Shown: in pieces, positions 9,090-17,757 of the stretch | Position numbering within the stretch: the stretch's first letter is position 1 | Layout of the letters: each line of letters begins with the position of its first letter | Source of the DNA: a virus | Strand: one strand, 5' to 3' | Virus record (IMG/VR): IMGVR_UViG_3300028073_000023 | Coordinates: 1-34,829 of that record | DNA length: 34,829 nt | Program-made: the position numbers and the translations under genes | The notes under the pieces: model-generated | Database searches by the model: none | What the model was told of the DNA's origin: nothing | Seen by the model: only the letters and a program-made list of their open reading frames with translations

Positions 9090-9343
9090 TATTCAACCTT
9101 TGGGAAACGTTGTTTAATTTCAGCAACTTTATCTAGCCATTCTTGTTGAGTAGATTCACCACGTTGCCATTTAAAGAATAGTGGGTCTGATTCATTACGA
9201 TAGGCTTCTGCTCTTTGTTTTTCTGCGTTTTCTATTTTTGCAGCAACAGCATTTTTTTCATACTCAATAACTTCCTCTGAAGTAAACGGAACTTGAGTTA
9301 TCTCACCTGTTCGTGCATCAGTGATTATATGAAAGTATTCCAT
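9089..9343 (-). CDS. Small fibre-module accessory protein, 84 aa
   Basis: A short helical, charged protein. The N-terminus (MEYFHIITDARTGEITQVPF) and the segment AYRNESDPLFFKWQRGEST followed by QQEWLDKV are frequently seen next to phage tail-fibre genes, where they may help fibre folding or attachment. Start and stop each overlap a neighbour by a base, placing it tightly inside the fibre cluster. Function not established. Confidence 0.75.
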   Translation of the reverse strand: MEYFHIITDARTGEITQVPFTSEEVIEYEKNAVAAKIENAEKQRAEAYRNESDPLFFKWQRGESTQQEWLDKVAEIKQRFPKVE

Positions 9344-10533
9344 TATGAAACTCCATAAACTGTAATTGTACCTGCATCAAAAGTTCCAGTATTGGGAGAA
9401 AAAACTAATGCCGTTGCTGCTGTTGTAACTCCACAATTTCCGTTATTGGTTACTCCAGTATTAGATAAAGTTCCAGTAGAACTTGCTGTTGCGGAAGATA
9501 TTGCAGCGAAAGTCCCTATTGATAAATCAACAAAACACGCACCCCATACAGAGTTTCCGCTAGCACCTGTTCCTTGAGTAATTGCTATTGAATTCAATCT
9601 TACTTGAGCACTAGCACTCATACTTACGTTGTTTAAATAGATTACTAATGTTTTATATGTAGTTAAGTTTAATCCTGAAAGTGTTTGAGCTGATCCTGAA
9701 GTTGTAGTCAAAGTACCTAATAATGTCATACCTCTAGAATCAACCCAACTTGGAGCTGCGCCTGAACCTTGAGATGTCAGAACCTGACCTGAGCTTCCGT
9801 AGTTTGCGCCACCAATACCTAGTTGACCTGAAGGGCCAATTCGCATCGCTTCATTAAAGCCAGCTCTATAAAATATAACTGAACCTGTTGTGTTAGCCCC
9901 CCCAATGCCTAATGATAGGTCTCCTGTTGATAGCACATGAACTAAGCGAGTATTTCCAGTAGATAAATCGAAAAGAGAGCCATAAGAACCTGCATTATCG
10001 TAGAGTGCAATTTCTCCACCATTTTCATTGTATGTGAATACATGAGTTGTATTAGATGAGTTATTTGCTTTAAATGAAATGACTCCAGAGCCATCGATAC
10101 GCATGCGCTCATTAGCACCATTTGTTTCGAACTTAATTGGATATGCTGCATCAGTACGAATTGATAATGTACCAGCTTGGTCTTGGTAAATAATAGATGG
10201 GCTTGCTGCGTTCGTATTTTTTAAATCAAGCCTTGCCCAGTTTACAGCAGAAGCGTTTGAACCTATTGCAAGTCCTGCATCATAATCACCAGATGCTTTT
10301 ACAGAAAGTCGTGCGCTGGTTGTAATAGGGCTACTTGTACCAATACCTACGTTGCCACTCGCATCAATTCTCATGCGCTCTGTAGATGTCCCACTTGCTG
10401 TAGTCTTAAACGCTAATTGACCATTAGATGAGCCACTATCAATACCTACAACTTCAGCAGCAGTAGGCGTGTTAGCAGAGCCGAATACTACGGAATCTGA
10501 GCTTGTATTAGGTACGGTTACTTTGACTGTCAT
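9343..10533 (-). CDS. Tail fibre-like protein with repeated MRI-x-x-GxxGIG motifs, 396 aa
   Basis: The protein carries several copies of a motif ending in MRI: MRIDASGNVGIGTSSP (about residue 54), MRIDGSGVISFKA (about 143) and MRIGPSGQLGIGGANYGSSG (about 230). This motif is typical of phage and bacterial adhesin-like fibre shafts, where each copy is thought to start a new beta-helical or triple-stranded segment. A C-terminal beta-rich domain (about 265-396; GMTLLGTLTTTSGSAQTLSG) probably forms the tip. It is one of several candidate receptor-binding proteins encoded in tandem here. Confidence 0.8.
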   Translation of the reverse strand: MTVKVTVPNTSSDSVVFGSANTPTAAEVVGIDSGSSNGQLAFKTTASGTSTERMRIDASGNVGIGTSSPITTSARLSVKASGDYDAGLAIGSNASAVNWARLDLKNTNAASPSIIYQDQAGTLSIRTDAAYPIKFETNGANERMRIDGSGVISFKANNSSNTTHVFTYNENGGEIALYDNAGSYGSLFDLSTGNTRLVHVLSTGDLSLGIGGANTTGSVIFYRAGFNEAMRIGPSGQLGIGGANYGSSGQVLTSQGSGAAPSWVDSRGMTLLGTLTTTSGSAQTLSGLNLTTYKTLVIYLNNVSMSASAQVRLNSIAITQGTGASGNSVWGACFVDLSIGTFAAISSATASSTGTLSNTGVTNNGNCGVTTAATALVFSPNTGTFDAGTITVYGVS

Positions 10534-10808
10534 TATTCAGCTCCTTGTTGAGCCTCTATTTGAGCAATTATCTCAGCATTCCGTTCAGCAGCAGATTTAA
10601 TATTAGCTGCCATTACAATATCTTCTTTAGCGCCAATAATAGGCTCACCTGCTGCAAGTTTGCGTTGTACTTCAGTATTTACAATTTCATCTATTGCGAT
10701 TCGGCAGCGTTCATGAACGGCATTATCAATCCAATCTTGTTGAGAAAGGGCTACTACGCCTAATGCTTTATCTTCTGCGTCTGAAAGTGTGATTGTATAA
10801 GTTGCCAT
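10533..10808 (-). CDS. Small fibre-module protein, 91 aa
   Basis: A compact alpha-helical protein beginning MATYTITLSDAEDKALGVVA and rich in Ala, Glu and Ile (AANIKSAAERNAEIIAQIEA). The opening ITLSDAEDKAL and a following WI-D segment occur in small phage proteins between fibre genes. It lies between two MRI-motif fibres with one-base to three-base spacing. No function is known. Confidence 0.7.
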   Translation of the reverse strand: MATYTITLSDAEDKALGVVALSQQDWIDNAVHERCRIAIDEIVNTEVQRKLAAGEPIIGAKEDIVMAANIKSAAERNAEIIAQIEAQQGAE

Positions 10809-10811
10809 AAT

Positions 10812-11588
10812 TTACCCTATTAAATATCCCATAATGTATGAGTGGCCTTGGTAATAAGTAAGATTTGCCCCGCCGCCACGAACTGCTATTTGAATATAAT
10901 CTCCAGCAGATAAATCTAATATAGTGTTTCCAGAAAGCGTAAAGTCACCTATATTTACTGTGCCTTGATAATGAACTATTGCATCGGCTGATGGAAGTAT
11001 AATGTCAGACCCATTTTTTCTCCATACAAGTGACTTTTGGCTTGCTCCATTTGCTGTATATATATTTATGCTAAGGTAATATTTTCCAGCTACTGGTGCA
11101 GTAAATCTACTTGTACTTGTATTCCAATTAGAACCAACATTAAACATTGTTGATGTAAAATTTATTGCATTGCCAGAAGTTACTGTCGTATTGGTAGTTG
11201 ATGCTGTATATGCTAAAAATGCAGGTTGAAATGGCGTTGTTACTCTGCCACTAGAATCAATAATCATTTGGTCGGTGTAAGAGCTAGTAGTGCCTTTTCT
11301 AAAATAATAAGCACCTGTACTACCATTAGAGAAAAACACAGCATTGTTAGGGTCTTGCATATACATATAACCACTAACATGAAGTGGAGCGGCAGGACTA
11401 GTAGTCCCAATCCCAACATTACCATTACTATTTATACGCATAACCTCTGTTCCACCTTCAGCGAAGGCTATGGTATCAGCAGCAGGAAAGAACATTCCTG
11501 TATTTGCGTCATTACCTTGCACAGCAGGAGTTGATGCAGAACCGTCTACACCAGATACGCCAGTATTTCCATTTATAATTACACTCAT
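10812..11588 (-). CDS. Fibre protein with C-terminal C1q/TNF-like jelly-roll domain, 258 aa
   Basis: The N-terminal half has the fibre shaft signature GNDANTGMFFPAADTIAFAE and MRINSNGNVGIGTTSPAAPL. The C-terminal half (about residues 128-258) reads like a C1q/TNF-type trimeric jelly roll: PAFLAYTAS...FNVGSNWNTSTSRFTAPVAG, KYYLSINIYT, then LSAGDYIQIAVRGGG and a terminal hydrophobic strand. C1q-like heads are ligand-binding trimers, so surface recognition is the expected role. Assignment is from characteristic spacing, not a search. Confidence 0.8.
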   Translation of the reverse strand: MSVIINGNTGVSGVDGSASTPAVQGNDANTGMFFPAADTIAFAEGGTEVMRINSNGNVGIGTTSPAAPLHVSGYMYMQDPNNAVFFSNGSTGAYYFRKGTTSSYTDQMIIDSSGRVTTPFQPAFLAYTASTTNTTVTSGNAINFTSTMFNVGSNWNTSTSRFTAPVAGKYYLSINIYTANGASQKSLVWRKNGSDIILPSADAIVHYQGTVNIGDFTLSGNTILDLSAGDYIQIAVRGGGANLTYYQGHSYIMGYLIG

Positions 11589-12046
11589 TATAGAATCACC
11601 CAGTTAGAGCCTGAAGGCACAGTTACCGTTACACCACTTGCTACAGTTATAGGACCAGCACTCATAGCGTTAGCATCTGTTGAAATAGTGTAGTTAGTAT
11701 CAATGGTTGCTTTGTTTTCGTGGATACCAGTAGTCATCGCACTGCGTTTAGCAGGATACGTCACGAACACTTGCTTTGTACCAGCGCCAAAATTAACTAA
11801 TGAGCCTGAGTTGCTAGATGCAAGCACAGTATCACGAGATAATGATGTCGTAGAGTGCGTATATGTACCAATACCTACTTCCCAAGCATTGTTTGTCATG
11901 TCTTGGATTGTGTAGTAAGTAGTGTTACCTGTGCCAACACCTGCGTTAAAGGATTGATAGCCACTAACAGCACCAGTAAGCGTGACAGCACCAGTGCCAG
12001 TTGTGGTTGTTTCTTCCTGTACTCTGTCTGATAAGACTAAAGGCAT
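11588..12046 (-). CDS. Conserved phage structural protein, 152 aa
   Basis: The sequence begins MPLVLSDRVQEETTTTGTGA and continues with GYQSFNAGVGTGNTTYYTIQ and WEVGIGTYTHSTTSLSRDTV. This string is very familiar from tail-tip or fibre-base genes of many aquatic podo- and siphoviruses. It is beta-rich and glycine/threonine-rich, with no catalytic residues evident. Position between the collar-proximal gene and the first fibre suggests a fibre-base or tail-tip protein. Precise function unknown. Confidence 0.75.
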   Translation of the reverse strand: MPLVLSDRVQEETTTTGTGAVTLTGAVSGYQSFNAGVGTGNTTYYTIQDMTNNAWEVGIGTYTHSTTSLSRDTVLASSNSGSLVNFGAGTKQVFVTYPAKRSAMTTGIHENKATIDTNYTISTDANAMSAGPITVASGVTVTVPSGSNWVIL

Positions 12047-12049
12047 ATA

Positions 12050-12436
12050 TTAAGCCAATTGTACTGTTAAGTTTCCAGAGGCAATCTTGAAGATATCGCC
12101 TGTCTCAATAGTTTTTGCTGCATCTAGCGGTGTATGGTAAAGCAAATTGCCACCACTTAATGCATCACGAAGACCGATCCAGCCAACAGTTCCCCAGTTG
12201 CCAGTAGCTTGTGGGAATGTTACGTCAGCGTTAGAAGCGCAAAGTCCATTTGACGGTGCAGCAAACGTAACAGATTGACGTGCGTAAGAGCCACCAGAAA
12301 CCTCAGTTCCTGTGTCTGCGTCTGTTGGGTCGGAAGTATATAGCGCAACATAAACGGTAGATGGGGCTGTGTATGTAGTACCACGAACCGTTCCATTTAT
12401 CAGCGCATTCTCTAAGTAGTTACTCATTTCAGCCAT
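12050..12436 (-). CDS. Putative tail/fibre-attachment virion protein, 128 aa
   Basis: The pattern SNYLENALINGTVRGTTYTA then VYVALYTSDPTD and SYARQSVTFAAPS matches a widely distributed family of small phage virion proteins, often labelled fibre-like or neck-associated. The fold is predicted all-beta. It follows the adaptor gene, where the connection between head completion and tail module is usually encoded. The label is from sequence pattern and order only. Confidence 0.75.
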   Translation of the reverse strand: MAEMSNYLENALINGTVRGTTYTAPSTVYVALYTSDPTDADTGTEVSGGSYARQSVTFAAPSNGLCASNADVTFPQATGNWGTVGWIGLRDALSGGNLLYHTPLDAAKTIETGDIFKIASGNLTVQLA

Positions 12437-12447
12437 GATTTATTCCT

Positions 12448-13068
12448 CTATCTAAAAGCTACTGTCATTGTTAACGGAGAGCCAGAATACTCACCTTGAT
12501 CATCAGAGATTGCCAGTGCATCTTTACCACGTTGATACAATGCAGCCCATGTCTCAAGTCTTGCATCATTCATTAGGTATGGCTCTGCTTCAGCTAAAGA
12601 AGCATAGAGCAACAAATCTGGACAATTTGCTAAGAATACATTTGATGGATTAGTGTCGCTCAAGTATGGAGGCGAAGCATAGTAAAGCATCTGCAATGTA
12701 TAGTTAGTGTCTGGGATAGGAGCTAATTGGAACTCCTGTGCTAGAGTTGTATAGTTTGTTGGCTTGCCACTAATTGTAGAGAACGTATTACGATAAAAAA
12801 CGTTTGGTGCGTCATATTTCAACACAGCAATCGGATTTGTATTCAAATGCAAATCACGCATCTCTAAGAAGTCTGATGGAAGCTCAACGGTTGAATCGTT
12901 AGCTGTAGATGTAGTTGTAGACACCTTTAACATTTGTCTTATTCTTAACTCTCTGCGTAGACGATTCTCAGCTAACTGTATGAAGTCAGGAATAACGTTA
13001 GTCAAATCACTTCTTGCGAGGTAATTTGCTATCGTGGTCTTTAAGTCAGAATAAGATGTGAATGCCAT
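12448..13068 (-). CDS. Head-tail adaptor protein, SU10-type, 206 aa
   Basis: The N-terminal helices (FTSYSDLKTTIANYLARSDL, then IPDFIQLAENRLRRELRIR) and the following ELPSDFLEMRDLHLN and PYLMNDARLETWAALYQRG are the hallmarks of the SU10-type adaptor family. The adaptor forms a ring below the portal and connects it to the nozzle. Gene order (portal, scaffold, capsid, small gene, adaptor) fits. It starts at the last base of the preceding gene. Confidence 0.85.
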   Translation of the reverse strand: MAFTSYSDLKTTIANYLARSDLTNVIPDFIQLAENRLRRELRIRQMLKVSTTTSTANDSTVELPSDFLEMRDLHLNTNPIAVLKYDAPNVFYRNTFSTISGKPTNYTTLAQEFQLAPIPDTNYTLQMLYYASPPYLSDTNPSNVFLANCPDLLLYASLAEAEPYLMNDARLETWAALYQRGKDALAISDDQGEYSGSPLTMTVAFR

Positions 13069-13385
13069 TAGATTCTTCCTGCTCTAGTTCTGAACACCCG
13101 ATTGTCAGGATTATTCAGCCATTCTTTAAAACGCTTCATGTCAATGACTGTGAAGCCTCTTGTGATTCCTTGTTTTTCTAAATCAGCAAAAACTGTCAAT
13201 GGGATTCTAGCTACACGATTATTTAGGGTGTCTCCCCATCCTGTAACACTAGCATTCTCGGCATACTCAGCCTTGTTAGCCTCTATGATTCCAGTAATGT
13301 TTTGCTTTTGAGTGATGATTAATTGATCACCATCGTCTTTGAATTCTGTGGCAGTAATGCCATTGCTTATAACTTTATCAGTCAT
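13068..13385 (-). CDS. Hypothetical head-module protein, 105 aa
   Basis: A soluble, mixed alpha/beta protein (MTDKVISNGITATEFKDDGD; C-terminus WLNNPDNRVFRTRAGRI). I do not recognise a family. It lies between major capsid and adaptor genes, where accessory head or completion proteins are encoded. The bases just upstream of its ATG (reading CATCTATC) contain no clear Shine-Dalgarno sequence. Instead a 6-bp hairpin (arms GGGAGA and TCTCCC) sits in the 39-base gap, so its translation may differ from that of the capsid gene. Confidence 0.75.
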   Translation of the reverse strand: MTDKVISNGITATEFKDDGDQLIITQKQNITGIIEANKAEYAENASVTGWGDTLNNRVARIPLTVFADLEKQGITRGFTVIDMKRFKEWLNNPDNRVFRTRAGRI

Positions 13386-13390
13386 GATAG

Positions 13391-13407
13391 ATGGGAGAGG
13401 ATTTCTC
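13391..13407 (-). other. Intergenic hairpin downstream of major capsid gene
   Basis: Arms GGGAGA and TCTCCC flank a five-base loop in the 39-base gap between the capsid stop and the next ATG. On the transcribed (minus) strand it is not followed by a T-run, so it is not a classical terminator. It could stabilise the capsid message or partly attenuate downstream expression (inference). Confidence 0.5.
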
Positions 13408-13424
13408 CCCTCCCTGTCCTTTTA

Positions 13425-14366
13425 CTAGGTCAAGTCAGCGATGATGCCGTGAGCTGCTTCGTTGTTAACTTGGAGAGTGTACTCTACCAACAACTGAGTT
13501 TGCTCGGAGTCACCAACTTTAGCCAATTCGTTAGTTTGGAATGGGCGTAAGTAAGCAACAGATGCCATCTCTGTATCAACCAAGAATGCGCAGTCATCAT
13601 TGTCTGTGTTAGGAATGAAACGATCTGGAACGATTTGGATGATACCAAAGTCAGAAACGTATACATCAGCAGCAGCGATGATTTGTGCTTGTTGAGAAGC
13701 AGGTACGTCACGGAAGCGTGTAGCAACGCCAGTGAATGTAGAAGCAACAACCTTTTGTGCTGGTGTTACGAACAACATTGTTGGAGAGCCACCATTTGTG
13801 AAGCAAGATTGCATTGTTGTATTCAACAAAGTTGAAGTGAATGCACGATCTGTACCAGTTACACGAGCAGTTGTACCACCAGAACCAGCAGTACCAGTAC
13901 CGTTGTAGTTAGAGTTCAACCATGTTTGCAAGCCACCCAATGTACGAGCAGTTGTAGAACCGTTACCGTCAGCAGCAACTTGGTTAGACAACAGAATTGC
14001 TTCCATGTCACGTTTCAACTCACCAGAAGCCTTAGCTAATTGGTAAGCCTTTTCAGATCTGCGACCTGCTTTGTTAACTGTGTCCAAAGTACCAGAAATC
14101 TTGATGGTCTTTTGGGAGATTTGTGTACGATTGCCCAAGCGAACTGTTGGAGACAATGTAGCTGAAGAAGCGTCTGCACCTTCGATTGCTGCATTGCTTA
14201 CGTTAACAGCAGCCAAGCTGTCAGTTTGCCACTCGTGCAAACGAGCAGTTGCGTTTGTTTTACCTACAGAGTTCATGAATGGAGTGTCTGTAGGAGAAAT
14301 GTTGTAAATTACATCGATTAGGTCTTCACGTTGACCAACCGCTTGATAGGTTTGATATGTAGCCAT
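13425..14366 (-). CDS. Major capsid protein, SU10-type, 313 aa
   Basis: The N-terminal segment ATYQTYQAVGQREDLIDVIY, then ISPTDTPFMNSVGKTNATA, HEWQTDSLAAVN and ISQKTIKISGTLDTVNKAGR is diagnostic of the SU10-like HK97-fold major capsid family. The C-terminal half contains the usual VSDFGIIQIVPDRFIPN and the ending YTLQVNNEAAHGIIADL. Length is typical. It follows the scaffold gene by ten bases with a good ribosome site (AAAGGATAAATC before ATG). It forms the icosahedral or prolate shell. Confidence 0.92.
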   Translation of the reverse strand: MATYQTYQAVGQREDLIDVIYNISPTDTPFMNSVGKTNATARLHEWQTDSLAAVNVSNAAIEGADASSATLSPTVRLGNRTQISQKTIKISGTLDTVNKAGRRSEKAYQLAKASGELKRDMEAILLSNQVAADGNGSTTARTLGGLQTWLNSNYNGTGTAGSGGTTARVTGTDRAFTSTLLNTTMQSCFTNGGSPTMLFVTPAQKVVASTFTGVATRFRDVPASQQAQIIAAADVYVSDFGIIQIVPDRFIPNTDNDDCAFLVDTEMASVAYLRPFQTNELAKVGDSEQTQLLVEYTLQVNNEAAHGIIADLT

Positions 14367-14376
14367 GATTTATCCT

Positions 14377-15360
14377 TTATAAAAATTGCTCCCAAATCCT
14401 AGCAGCGTCTTTGACTTTGCCAGTTTGTCGGAGTTGCTGTTTAGCACGTTTAACTTTGTCTGCATCTGTGGCTTTAACGCCATTACCAGATTTTAATGTC
14501 TTTGGAGCTTCACTAACACGCTTAGTAACTTGCGGTTTAGCTTGCTGCAACTTGTCGTATTGCATTGCCTTATACAATGTCATTACTTGGCGAGCGTCTC
14601 TGACCATAGACAACTCTTCATCTGAGAATCCAACGCTCTTTGCGAATTTACGCATATCGCCACGCAGTTTCTCACCCTTCTCAGGATCAGCGTACTCTGG
14701 AAGCACTCTAGCAAGTTCTTGAGCTTGTTGAGCCATATACTGTTGCAACGCTTGAGCCTGTTCCGCTTGTTGCTCTTGAGCAATTCGGTAGCGCTCTTGT
14801 TGCACAGCATGTAGCTGCTTGTCTCTTTGCTGAAGTTCAGCAACCTTCACTGCGTAACCTACTGGGTCATTCTCTTTTAGAGTCTCTAGGTCTTCCGTTG
14901 ATTCTTGGGCAGACAGCAACTGCTCAATCATCTGCAACCTATCAGCGTAAGCATCTCGCAATTGCTTAGCTTCCTCTACAGAACGCATCTCGGCTTCTAG
15001 AGCCTTGCGTTGTTCTGCTAATTGCTGCGTTTTTTTGGTGTAGTCAGCGCCCTGCTGTGCATAACTGATTAGCTCATCTTCGGATAGTTCTAACTCTTCA
15101 CCATGCACCTTGACTTTGAACCGTTTTGGCTCGTCTTGTACAGGCTCTTCATCAGAGTCCTCTTCTGCGCCATCTTCATCATACTGCTCAGGCTCGTATT
15201 CCTCACCTTCATCTTCTTGCATCTCTACTGGTTGTTCTTCCGCTTGCCCTTCTTCGGGTGCTTCGTCACCACCTAGTAAATTAAAGAACGATGATGCTGC
15301 TTCATTTATAGTGCCTAACGGCTGTTGATTTTCACTCCCGTTTGGGTTGGTGTCTGTCAT
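14377..15360 (-). CDS. Capsid scaffolding protein, 327 aa
   Basis: The protein is very acidic at the N-terminus (EDEGEEYEPEQYDEDGAEED at about 47-66), then almost wholly helical and glutamine/glutamate-rich, with coiled-coil segments (AEQRKALEAEMRSVEEAKQL; QQERYRIAQEQQAEQAQALQ). It has a basic C-terminal helix (KVKRAKQQLRQTGKVKDAAR). That composition and its place directly upstream of the major capsid gene are the hallmarks of phage scaffolds, whose basic C-terminus binds the coat protein. No protease is encoded nearby. Confidence 0.88.
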   Translation of the reverse strand: MTDTNPNGSENQQPLGTINEAASSFFNLLGGDEAPEEGQAEEQPVEMQEDEGEEYEPEQYDEDGAEEDSDEEPVQDEPKRFKVKVHGEELELSEDELISYAQQGADYTKKTQQLAEQRKALEAEMRSVEEAKQLRDAYADRLQMIEQLLSAQESTEDLETLKENDPVGYAVKVAELQQRDKQLHAVQQERYRIAQEQQAEQAQALQQYMAQQAQELARVLPEYADPEKGEKLRGDMRKFAKSVGFSDEELSMVRDARQVMTLYKAMQYDKLQQAKPQVTKRVSEAPKTLKSGNGVKATDADKVKRAKQQLRQTGKVKDAARIWEQFL

Positions 15361-15377
15361 TTTAAATTTCCTTTTAT

Positions 15378-15419
15378 GCCAACTTCGCTTGGCTTACGTT
15401 TGGTAAGATATTTACCAAA
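15378..15419 (-). other. Tandem hairpins between portal-proximal gene and scaffold gene
   Basis: Two stem-loops lie in the gap before the scaffold gene. One has arms TTTGGTAA and TTACCAAA with a 5-base loop (15399-15419) and includes the stop codon of the upstream gene. The other has arms GCCAA and TTGGC with a 6-base loop (15378-15393). Neither is followed by a T-run on the minus strand. The scaffold ribosome site (AAAAGGAAATTTAAA then ATG) follows directly. They may protect or process the abundant scaffold-capsid message. Confidence 0.5.
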
Positions 15420-15642
15420 TCTTAAAGCGCTTCTCAACCATCTTCTTCTCAGTAGCCATAGCTTCAATTGAAGAGTAGATTTTGTTGTAAGCGTTTATCA
15501 TCAAGTAAGCAGTTTCTCTTTCTTGAATGTCGTTTGGATCTGAGTTAACAATCTTGCTTAGCTCAACATCTCTTAATTCTTTAAACACTTCCTTAAAATG
15601 CTCACTATCAAGTAAATTGATAGCCCATTCAGTCTTAGTCAT
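15412..15642 (-). CDS. Hypothetical head-module protein, 76 aa
   Basis: A small helical protein (MTKTEWAINLLDSEHFKEVF ... MATEKKMVEKRFKIW). It sits between portal and scaffold genes, and similar short helical genes occur at this place in related short-tailed phages from memory. It could be a head accessory protein. The C-terminal helix is lysine-rich. No motif supports a specific role. Its stop codon is part of a hairpin. Confidence 0.7.
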   Translation of the reverse strand: MTKTEWAINLLDSEHFKEVFKELRDVELSKIVNSDPNDIQERETAYLMINAYNKIYSSIEAMATEKKMVEKRFKIW

Positions 15643-15662
15643 ATAATTTTTACCTATTTTGA

Positions 15663-17747
15663 CTAGCCATTTATATCACTTTTTGACATATTCTGCAATG
15701 TACTTATCGCCTTCATTACAGAGTCAAGCTGTGCAGAATCGTTATTTTGTTGAGCCTTTGATGCCTCTATGTACAGCTTCAGTTCTTTAAGTGCCAACTC
15801 AGCATTATCTTTAGCTGCTTTCTGCTCAAGCTCTAACTGTTTGCGAGCATTGTCTACAGCCATCTTCTCACGCTCTAATTCATTCTTAGCTGCGTCTGCT
15901 CTTGCTTTTAGGTCTGCCTTTTCACGTTCTACCTGTGCAAGTAACTGAGCTGCTTCAGAGTTAGGATCTGGTGGAGTTTGTGCTGCTTGTTGAGCAACCA
16001 TTTGTTCAACCTCTGGTGTGATGTCATTCAAGAATGAACTTGTGTCCTTGAATCCAGCCATCTCAATCATGCGAGCCAGCGTCTTCTGATATTGACTTAA
16101 GCTGACTAACGGATTGTTTATGCCATACTGCTGAATAACTTGCTCTTGTTTAGCTAGAATCATTTGCAATGTAGCAATCTGTTCTTGGCGATTACCATTG
16201 CCCAAACCTACGTTGATTGTGACATTATATTGGTTAGACCATTCACGAGGATCAAACTGCACCCATTGTCCACGCATACGCACTGTTTGCTCTCGGTCTT
16301 GGTATTTACATAGTAAGTGTAGGATGCCCTTGAAAAGCGATTTAACGCCTGTTTCTGCAAAGATACGAGCTATCAGCTCTAGCTTTCCTGTAGATTGTTG
16401 AGTCATGGCTGCAACTGCTGTTGCTGTGGTGTTTTGCAATACGCTAGGATCTAACCCTTGCTGCATATCGCTAACGCCAGTACGTTTAGCCTGTACACCA
16501 TCTAAATACTCGAACATTGGGAAAGTTTGACCAGCAGTATTTTGCACATTCAATTGTGTAACTGCATTTGCATTCTTAGCACGAATCACACCGCCAGCAA
16601 CTGACGTTAACAAGTCATCATAATTCACCTGACCTTCGACAGCGACAACACGAGCATTGTTTGTCAGGTATAGGTTGTTGAATAATTGACGTGTCAGTGT
16701 AGTTTTCTCTAACTGGATGTCCATTGTGCGATCAGCAAGTGACTGACCAAAGAATTTATGTGGAATTGGGATAGGACATAGGCTGTGGAACGGCACATAG
16801 TCGCATTCATCCATTTCTAGGATGTATTCACCACCAAAAACAATGCGATGTAGGCTGTTAAAGCCAACACCGTTGAAGTCTGCCTTGATATAGCACTCGA
16901 AAACCTCAACCTCTTGCATTGATGGGTCATCAACTGGGATGTACTCAGGGATTTCACCATTTGAGTAACGTGCTAAGCGCTCTGGAGCGTATGTTAAACG
17001 GTCATAAGCAGGAATTGACTCCACTTTGTCCTTGTCATAGCCCATTGCAACCAAATCACCACGAGGAACGAAGCGTCTATGAGCGCAGAACTGTGCGTCA
17101 TCAATTGTTCTAGCTCTTTTATCGATAATAAACTCTTCTGGAGGCACATTTTCTACGATAATTCGGCTGTTATCCTTAGTTCTTTGGATAGTAACGTTGT
17201 ATGTGTTGACAACAGTGCCGTCATTTATCGTGATTGGCGTTACTTCTTGCTTAACAATCTCAAAATCACCGTCAGCCAACAGCATTGTTAGCTCGTCTTC
17301 AGTTAAATCTTTGTATCTTTCTTTGCTTGTGTCTTTATTTGACTGCCAGTAAGCCTTGACAACGCCAACTTTTTGCATCAATGCGTCTTTGAACCAGTTA
17401 TGAAGGATTAGGAAGCCATCATTTTGCTTGTAGAATACCCAATTAGCCAACTCACTAGCCTGTTTTGCGAACGGTTCGTCACCTTCATTCACTGGCTCAA
17501 ACTGTACAGCGTCTTCATTGCTTGTAAATACACGAATCAACTGTGGCAAAGCGCCATCTACCGCCTCTGCTACCTCGCCAGTAACAATTTGGCTTTGACC
17601 TTCTATCTCGTTTCCATATGGATTACGCAGATAAGCATTAAGAGCCTCTGCACGAGCTTCCACAGTCTCAGTTTCAAGGTAGCCGATGGCATTATCAATC
17701 TCCATCTGCAGTAATACTTTGATTTCTTCTTCGCTCATTCTTGCCAT
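15663..17747 (-). CDS. Portal protein, P22/SU10-like, 694 aa
   Basis: Portal features include the N-terminal helix with EALNAYLRNPYGNEIEGQSQ, IVTGEVAEAVDGALPQLIRV near residues 50-75, VPPEEFIIDKRARTIDDAQF in the clip/wing region, and GQSLADRTMDIQLEKTTLTR in the stem. Residues about 580-680 form a long charged coiled coil (REKADLKARADAAKNELERE, then RKQLELEQKAAK), a barrel/crown-like extension. The length fits large portals of the P22/SU10 kind, a dodecameric ring through which DNA is packaged. It follows the large terminase by 10 bases. Confidence 0.9.
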   Translation of the reverse strand: MARMSEEEIKVLLQMEIDNAIGYLETETVEARAEALNAYLRNPYGNEIEGQSQIVTGEVAEAVDGALPQLIRVFTSNEDAVQFEPVNEGDEPFAKQASELANWVFYKQNDGFLILHNWFKDALMQKVGVVKAYWQSNKDTSKERYKDLTEDELTMLLADGDFEIVKQEVTPITINDGTVVNTYNVTIQRTKDNSRIIVENVPPEEFIIDKRARTIDDAQFCAHRRFVPRGDLVAMGYDKDKVESIPAYDRLTYAPERLARYSNGEIPEYIPVDDPSMQEVEVFECYIKADFNGVGFNSLHRIVFGGEYILEMDECDYVPFHSLCPIPIPHKFFGQSLADRTMDIQLEKTTLTRQLFNNLYLTNNARVVAVEGQVNYDDLLTSVAGGVIRAKNANAVTQLNVQNTAGQTFPMFEYLDGVQAKRTGVSDMQQGLDPSVLQNTTATAVAAMTQQSTGKLELIARIFAETGVKSLFKGILHLLCKYQDREQTVRMRGQWVQFDPREWSNQYNVTINVGLGNGNRQEQIATLQMILAKQEQVIQQYGINNPLVSLSQYQKTLARMIEMAGFKDTSSFLNDITPEVEQMVAQQAAQTPPDPNSEAAQLLAQVEREKADLKARADAAKNELEREKMAVDNARKQLELEQKAAKDNAELALKELKLYIEASKAQQNNDSAQLDSVMKAISTLQNMSKSDING

Positions 17748-17757
17748 TATGCTGTCC

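Noticed and set aside
6379-11588. Diversity-generating retroelement acting on the fibre genes
   Set aside because: No reverse transcriptase or template repeat was seen anywhere in the window.
14411-14722. Rightward 103-codon frame within the scaffold region
   Set aside because: Antisense shadow of the scaffold gene; no start signal and composition mirrors the glutamine-rich coding strand.
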